In this document: piece by piece, positions 4,662 to 9,234 of the stretch
Layout: the number at the start of each line of letters is the position of its first letter
Position numbering within the stretch: the stretch's first letter is position 1
Assembly (NCBI GenBank): GCA_964504665.1
Contig: CAZDEH010000032.1
Coordinates: 1-9,234, forward strand
DNA length: 9,234 nucleotides
DNA from: STC-54 sp964504665
GTDB lineage: Bacteria; Patescibacteriota; Microgenomatia; Daviesbacterales; UBA10151
Reading direction: 5' to 3'
The notes under the pieces: generated by a model
The model's database searches: none
What the model saw: the letters and a program-made list of their open reading frames with translations, nothing else
What the model was told of the DNA's origin: nothing
Made by a program: the position numbers and the translations under genes

Positions 4662-5096
4662 TTAAGCTGCAGCCGCAGCTTTAACTCCTCCTACTTTCTT
4701 AGCTCCATACTTTGAACGGCTGGTCATTCGCTTTTGCACTCCACCCATATCTAATTTTCCACGGATGATATGATATTTTACACCCGGTAAATCTTTTACC
4801 CTACCACCCCGGACCAGTACAATTCCGTGTTCAGCCAAATCATGACCTTCTCCCTGAATATAAGCAGTTACTGCGGTTTTGTTTGACAGCCTAACCCTTG
4901 CTACTTTCCGAAGAGCTGAGTTAGGTTTCATTGGTGTCATTGTTTTGACTAAAGTTACCACTCCCCGTTTTTGAGGATTAAATGAAGGCTTATACGCCCG
5001 TTCTCTCGAGTTAAAACTCCGCCTTAGAGCAGTAGCTTTTATTTTTTTAGTTCTGGCGCTGCGTCCTAATCTGATTAACTGATTTATTGTCGGCAT
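4662..5096 (-). CDS. rpsL: 30S ribosomal protein S12
   Basis: S12 belongs to the 30S decoding centre and helps control translational accuracy. The 144-residue product starts MPTINQLIRLGRSARTKK and carries NPQKRGVVT (40-48), KPNSALRKVARVRL (57-70) and VRGGRVKDLPGVKYH (95-109). It is the long form, with about 13 extra residues between ATALRR and NPQKRG, as in Bacillus S12. Lys101 and Asp102 match the conserved Lys-Asp pair whose Asp is methylthiolated in some bacteria. Residue 56 is Met where most bacteria have Lys (K43 in E. coli counting Met), the classical streptomycin-resistance position. The C-terminus ends in a short run of Ala. The start is 1 nt after the rpoC stop, with AGGGTGG about 9 nt upstream as a weak ribosome-binding site. 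It is probably cotranscribed with rpoBC and rpsG. Confidence 0.97.
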   Translation of the reverse strand: MPTINQLIRLGRSARTKKIKATALRRSFNSRERAYKPSFNPQKRGVVTLVKTMTPMKPNSALRKVARVRLSNKTAVTAYIQGEGHDLAEHGIVLVRGGRVKDLPGVKYHIIRGKLDMGGVQKRMTSRSKYGAKKVGGVKAAAAA

Positions 5097-5097
5097 A

Positions 5098-8000
5098 TTA
5101 CATATCCACCCTAGCTCTTTCAGGACTGGTTGGAATTAACCGCCCTATTATAACGTTTTCTTTGAGACCAAACAAACGGTCTTTCTTCCCCTGTGCCGCA
5201 GCATCAGCTAGAACTGTTGTAGTTTCCTGGAAAGAAGCAGCTGACAGGAAGCTTTCTGTTAAAAGTGAGGCACGGGTAACACCCAAGATAACCACTGAAG
5301 CCGTAGATGGATCTCCTCCTTCGGCCAAAATTCTTTGATTTTCTTTCTCAAATTTTATCCTATCTATTACTTCACCAGGAAGTAGTGCTGTATCTCCTTG
5401 ACTTTCTACCCGAACTTTATCTGACATCTTACGGACGATCACTTCAAAGTGTTTTTCATTGATCGGTACTCCTTGAGACGAATAGACTTGTCTCACCGCA
5501 TCGACAATATACCGTTGGGCATCTTTTAAACCTCTAACTCTAATAATTTCTTTAATGTCACAATGACCTGATGCAAGTTGCATCCCGGCAGAAATAAGTT
5601 GCCCATCTTCTACAAGTAAATTAGCAGAAGCCGGAACAACATATTCTCTCTCTTCGACAGGTTTAGAGGTAGTCCTAATCCTAAGCTTTATGCCCATATC
5701 TGTTTCTGTCACAGTAACTTTTCCGGCAATTTCAGAGAGAGGTGCAATGTTTTTGGGGGTTCTCGCTTCAAATAACTCTTCCACACGGGGAAGACCCATG
5801 GTAATATCAACGCCAGATGCTACACCGCCTGAGTGAAAAGTCCTCATTGTCAATTGTGTCCCAGGTTCTCCAATACTTTGTGCAGCTACCACCCCAACTG
5901 GTACTCCAATATCAACTGGTTTCCTGGTAGTAAAATCCCAACCATAGCATTTTCCACAAACGCCATATTTAGCCTTACAAGAAAGAGGAGAGAAAATAGT
6001 TATTTCCTTTACTTCAGCTTCATATATTTCTTTAATTCTTTCTTCATCTAAATATTCACCCTCATTCAAAACCGTCTTTTTTGTCTTTGGGCTAATTATT
6101 TTAGTAGCTATCTGTCTACCTAAAAATCTGGAAATAGCAGTAGAGAATCCTTCTTCCGGCACCGGGAGAGTTATACCTAATTTATCTCCACAATCTTCAG
6201 TTCTGATAATCACATCGTGGGCAACATCAACTAATCTCCTGGTCAGATATCCGGCATCAGCAGTTTTAATTGCCCTATCAGCCACACCTTTTCTGGCTCC
6301 ACGGCTGGAAGTAAAATATTCAAACACTGCCAAACCTTGTCGATAGTTTGATTTAGTAGGCAACTCAACTATTTTTCCGGTTGGATCAACAGAAAAACCT
6401 CTCATTCCGGAAAGCTGCTTAATCTGCTCTGGTGTCGCTCTAGCACCACCGGATTTCATAATGATACTAACAGGATTATCCGGAGTCAGTGATAATAAGG
6501 TCTTTTTTGCAATCTCATCACCGATTCTGGTCCAAATTTCTTCTGTTAAAACTCTTTTTTCTTCGTTGGTGATTAAACCCTTTTTGAAATTATTTTCTAC
6601 CCCGGAGACCTCTTTATCTCCACCCTCAATTAACTTATCTTTTTCCGGAATAATTGTATTATCAAACACTCCGAGTGACAGACCGGATAATCCTGACCCC
6701 CAAAAACCAAAATCTTTTAAATTATCAATTAAATCCGCCACTTCCTGGCTATTTTCTTTAGTATTAAAGGATCTCATCGTAATATCTTGTAAATCCTTTA
6801 CTCCAACAGCACTATTAATAAATCCATAAGATTTAGGTAACAATTCATTAAATTTAATTCTTCCAACTGTTGTTTCAAATTCTTCACCAGAGTCAAAACG
6901 TACTTTAATCTTCTGCCTAAGTCTCAACTTATCAATTTGAAAAGCAAGCATAGCCTCACCCGGCATAAAAACCCTATCGGTAATAGGTGCTATAGTTTCA
7001 TCAATCGTCGTTGCATAATAAGTCCCAAGTCCCATTTCTCTATTAGGTGTTGTGACTGGAGTCCCCGAGGAGGGTCTGAGAATATTTTCCCTAGCTAACA
7101 TTAAATTTATTGCTTCTTCTCGGGCTTTTTTACTTAAAGGTACATGGACAGCCATTTGGTCACCATCAAAATCAGCATTAAATCCGGCACAAACGCAAGG
7201 ATGAATCTGAATAGCGCTACCATCAATTAAAACTGGGAAAAACGCCTGAATACCTAACCTGTGAAGAGTAGGGGCACGATTGAGTAACACTGGATGACCC
7301 ACAACAACATCCTCCAAAATACCCCACACCTCAGATGTTCTCATTTCTAAAATATTTTTAGCGCCTTTGATGTTCGCAGCTAAACCTCTACCGATAATTT
7401 CCCGGAGGACAGAAGGCTTAAACATCTCGAGAGCCATTTCTCTCGGGAGTCCAACCTGATCTAGTTTCAGCTGAGGACCGACGACAATAACCGAACGACC
7501 GGAATAGTCAACTCTTTTACCGAGTAAATTTTGTCTAAATCTACCCTGTTTACCACGAAGCATATCAGAAAGAGATCTTAAAACATGACCGGTACCCGCT
7601 CCACGCCTGGTAGTTTTTAGATTGGAATCAATCAAAGCATCAACTGCTTCCTGAAGCATTCTTTTTTCATTCCGGAGAATTATCTCCGGGGCACCGAGAT
7701 CGATTAATCTCTTCAGCCGGTTATTTCTATTGATAACTCTTCTGTAAAGATCATTTAGATCTGATGTTGCAAACCTACCACCAGGAAGTTGCACCATTGG
7801 CCTGAGGTCAGGCGGGATCACAGGTAATATTCTCATCACCATATATTCAGGAGCAACGCCAGCTGATCTCATACCTTCAACAACCCGAAGTCTCTTGGTT
7901 GCTTTAACATGTCTCTGTCCGGATGACTTTCTTACCTCCTCTTTTAAATCAGTAGACAGTTTCTCTAAATCAATTTTCTTCAAAACTTCAAGTAGCCCTT

Positions 8001-8796
8001 CTGCTCCCATACTAATCGTTACAAAATCAGCTACTCCATATTCATCTAGTTTCAGGTACTCATCTTCAGACAACACTCTCATAAAATTAATACTTTTTGT
8101 TAAATCTGCAACAGCTTTATAAATCTGTTCCAGTTGTCCAAAACCAACCACCAAATTGTCTCTCATTTTCTGAATTTCTTGTTTAGTCTTTAACCCCAAA
8201 TCTTCTGCCTCAAGTTCTCCTCCTTCATTTTTACCTTTTTTCATCTCGGAAATCTGCTTTTTGAGTTCAAATTCTAAACTCACCACAGCTTTATCAAAAA
8301 CATCTTGAGCTTCTGCTTTTTTAATTTCCAAATCTTTTTCTAATTTTTGAAGAGCACTCTCTTTACCATCTAAATTAATTTCTGTGACAAGATATGAAGC
8401 AAAATATATCACAGCTTCCAGACTCTTCAGTGAAAGATCTAAAACCAAAGATAATTTAGAAGGAGCACCTTTAACAAACCAATTATGGGCAACTGCAGCA
8501 GCCAGAGTAATATGCCCCATCCTCTCACGTCTGACTTTACTTTGAGTGACCTCAACACTACATTTATCACAGATAACACCACGGTATCTTATTCGTTTAT
8601 ATTTTCCACAATAACATTCATAATCCTTAGTAGGTCCAAAAATATTTTCGGCAAAAAGCCCGTCTTTTTCAGGCTTTAAAGTCCTATAATTAATTGTTTC
8701 CGGTTTGGTAACCTCACCAAAAGACCAGGCCTTTATCTGTTCCGGACTGGCAATAGTTACTCTCAAACTTTCAAAATCTAATAAATCGTTATTCAT
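5098..8796 (-). CDS. rpoC: RNA polymerase beta' subunit
   Basis: This is the catalytic beta' subunit of RNA polymerase, 1232 residues from the chosen start. An ATG 15 nt further upstream (8811) is possible, but the GGAGGG at 8802-8807 lies 5 nt before the ATG at 8796, so 8796 is preferred. Seen in order: zinc-binding Cys at about 61, 63, 76 and 79; a charged coiled-coil insertion at about 138-240; the FATSDLNDLYRRVINRNNR and GKRVDYSGRSVIVVGP blocks; the Mg-binding NADFDGDQ loop with Asp 542, 544 and 546; a bridge helix near 781-802; a trigger loop around GARKGVADRAIKTADAGYLT; a second zinc site with Cys at about 869, 940, 947 and 950; and GEPGTQLTMRTFHSGGVA. It is shorter than E. coli RpoC and I see no large insertion in the trigger loop. 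The TAA stop is 1 nt from rpsL. Confidence 0.98.
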   Translation of the reverse strand: MNNDLLDFESLRVTIASPEQIKAWSFGEVTKPETINYRTLKPEKDGLFAENIFGPTKDYECYCGKYKRIRYRGVICDKCSVEVTQSKVRRERMGHITLAAAVAHNWFVKGAPSKLSLVLDLSLKSLEAVIYFASYLVTEINLDGKESALQKLEKDLEIKKAEAQDVFDKAVVSLEFELKKQISEMKKGKNEGGELEAEDLGLKTKQEIQKMRDNLVVGFGQLEQIYKAVADLTKSINFMRVLSEDEYLKLDEYGVADFVTISMGAEGLLEVLKKIDLEKLSTDLKEEVRKSSGQRHVKATKRLRVVEGMRSAGVAPEYMVMRILPVIPPDLRPMVQLPGGRFATSDLNDLYRRVINRNNRLKRLIDLGAPEIILRNEKRMLQEAVDALIDSNLKTTRRGAGTGHVLRSLSDMLRGKQGRFRQNLLGKRVDYSGRSVIVVGPQLKLDQVGLPREMALEMFKPSVLREIIGRGLAANIKGAKNILEMRTSEVWGILEDVVVGHPVLLNRAPTLHRLGIQAFFPVLIDGSAIQIHPCVCAGFNADFDGDQMAVHVPLSKKAREEAINLMLARENILRPSSGTPVTTPNREMGLGTYYATTIDETIAPITDRVFMPGEAMLAFQIDKLRLRQKIKVRFDSGEEFETTVGRIKFNELLPKSYGFINSAVGVKDLQDITMRSFNTKENSQEVADLIDNLKDFGFWGSGLSGLSLGVFDNTIIPEKDKLIEGGDKEVSGVENNFKKGLITNEEKRVLTEEIWTRIGDEIAKKTLLSLTPDNPVSIIMKSGGARATPEQIKQLSGMRGFSVDPTGKIVELPTKSNYRQGLAVFEYFTSSRGARKGVADRAIKTADAGYLTRRLVDVAHDVIIRTEDCGDKLGITLPVPEEGFSTAISRFLGRQIATKIISPKTKKTVLNEGEYLDEERIKEIYEAEVKEITIFSPLSCKAKYGVCGKCYGWDFTTRKPVDIGVPVGVVAAQSIGEPGTQLTMRTFHSGGVASGVDITMGLPRVEELFEARTPKNIAPLSEIAGKVTVTETDMGIKLRIRTTSKPVEEREYVVPASANLLVEDGQLISAGMQLASGHCDIKEIIRVRGLKDAQRYIVDAVRQVYSSQGVPINEKHFEVIVRKMSDKVRVESQGDTALLPGEVIDRIKFEKENQRILAEGGDPSTASVVILGVTRASLLTESFLSAASFQETTTVLADAAAQGKKDRLFGLKENVIIGRLIPTSPERARVDM

Positions 8797-9234
8797 GAGT
8801 TCCCTCCGCATTTTCTGCTACTTGATCTTTTAAGTCAATCACTTCCATGGGAGAATCTTTTGCCAGTAGTTCACTTACTTCCTCAATAGTTTTTGCTCCC
8901 ATGTCTTCCTGTATTTCAGCCAACTTAGCAGCTTCCTCTGACTTTTCTTCTTCAGGAACCAAAACACTTAATTTAGGATTAACTGTTTCAACATTAATTC
9001 CCAGAGATTGTAATTCTTTAACCAGAACTTTAAATGATTCCGGAATTAAAGCCTGGGGGATATCTTCACCCTGAATGATTGCCTGATAGGCTCTGGTTCT
9101 GCCAACTACATCATCTGATTTGATAGTTAACATTTCTTGCAAAATATGGGCTGCTCCGTAGGCTTCGAGTGCCCAAACCTCCATTTCTCCCAAACGCTGT
9201 CCACCCATCTGAGCTTTACCACCCAATGGTTGCT
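8789..9234 (-). CDS. rpoB: RNA polymerase beta subunit, C-terminal end (partial)
   Basis: This is the C-terminal part of the beta subunit of DNA-directed RNA polymerase; the 5' end lies beyond the window edge. The frame is open through the edge and the first visible residues are QPLGGKAQMGGQRLGEMEVW, followed by ALEAYGAA, the near-invariant RpoB C-terminal block that packs against beta' in the clamp base. The TTG at 9226 is an internal Leu of that motif, not a start. After the conserved ESFKVLVKELQSLGINVE segment comes an acidic tail of about 65 residues rich in Glu, Asp and Ala, a variable extension also seen in other phyla. The TAA stop overlaps the rpoC start by 8 nt, the normal rpoBC arrangement with likely translational coupling. 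Identification is secure; only the visible part can be described. Confidence 0.97.
   Translation of the reverse strand, partial: QPLGGKAQMGGQRLGEMEVWALEAYGAAHILQEMLTIKSDDVVGRTRAYQAIIQGEDIPQALIPESFKVLVKELQSLGINVETVNPKLSVLVPEEEKSEEAAKLAEIQEDMGAKTIEEVSELLAKDSPMEVIDLKDQVAENAEGTHE
8802..8807 (-). promoter_or_regulatory. Shine-Dalgarno site for rpoC
   Basis: On the minus strand GGAGGG lies 5 nt upstream of the ATG at 8796, inside the last codons of rpoB. It decides the rpoC start: the alternative ATG at 8811 would place this motif inside the coding sequence and has no comparable site of its own. Confidence 0.8.

Noticed and set aside
5833..8679. Several plus-strand frames antisense to rpoC
   Set aside because: All lie within strongly conserved RpoC coding sequence and lack start signals or recognisable products.
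8809..8811. ATG at 8811 as the rpoC start
   Set aside because: The strong GGAGGG site lies downstream of it and 5 nt before the ATG at 8796, which also begins the conserved N-terminus.
9224..9226. TTG as a start codon for a short protein at the window edge
   Set aside because: The frame continues upstream to the edge with the RpoB motif QPLGGKAQ, so TTG is an internal Leu of rpoB.
1..9234. Alternative genetic code with TGA as Gly (as in Gracilibacteria/SR1)
   Set aside because: All genes are complete with TAA or TAG stops and show no in-frame TGA in conserved proteins.

Overview
All credible genes in this window are read from the minus strand, so gene order below runs from high to low coordinates. 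The window carries the end of rpoB, then rpoC, rpsL (S12), rpsG (S7), two small membrane-anchored proteins with an assembly gap in the first, a 74-residue protein that looks like a stand-alone GreA N-terminal coiled coil, fusA (EF-G), and a 78-residue orphan. The 10 N at 3791-3800 point to a metagenome scaffold or draft contig. Low GC, tight packing, the standard genetic code (TAA and TAG stops, no in-frame TGA) and membrane proteins opening with a QKGF plus hydrophobic-helix signature suggest a Candidate Phyla Radiation (Patescibacteria) genome, most likely Microgenomates-like. That placement is inference from gene style, not from a marker-gene tree.

Region 9234-4179 is a compact transcription/translation block. 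rpoB and rpoC overlap by 8 nt, rpoC and rpsL are 1 nt apart, and rpsL and rpsG are 6 nt apart, so they are probably cotranscribed. RpoC has both zinc sites, the NADFDGD catalytic loop, and a coiled-coil insertion of about 90-100 residues after the zipper/zinc-finger region, like the one in actinobacterial beta'. S12 is the long form and has Met where the streptomycin-site Lys (K43 counting Met) normally sits.

Region 4178-2805 breaks the usual rpsL-rpsG-fusA order. It has a 175-bp intergenic stretch rich in small repeats (a 15-bp tandem duplication, a 15-bp palindrome, two 13-nt near-identical repeats and a 12-bp direct repeat at a candidate promoter). Two paralog-like proteins follow, each with an N-terminal membrane helix and a different Cys-containing outer domain.

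Region 2804-1 looks like a separately controlled unit. A good sigma70-type promoter (TTGACT, 17 nt, TAATAT) is followed at once by an intrinsic-terminator-like hairpin and then a perfect 12-bp hairpin whose 5' arm can also pair with the Shine-Dalgarno sequence of the gre-like gene. Next come the truncated Gre-like gene, fusA, and the orphan gene, which has its own extended -10 box placed so that its mRNA could be leaderless. fusA itself contains a 36-nt GC-rich imperfect palindrome inserted in frame, adding 12 residues to the G domain.

The strongest leads are the stand-alone Gre coiled coil with an attenuator-like leader in front of fusA, and the palindromic element inside fusA.
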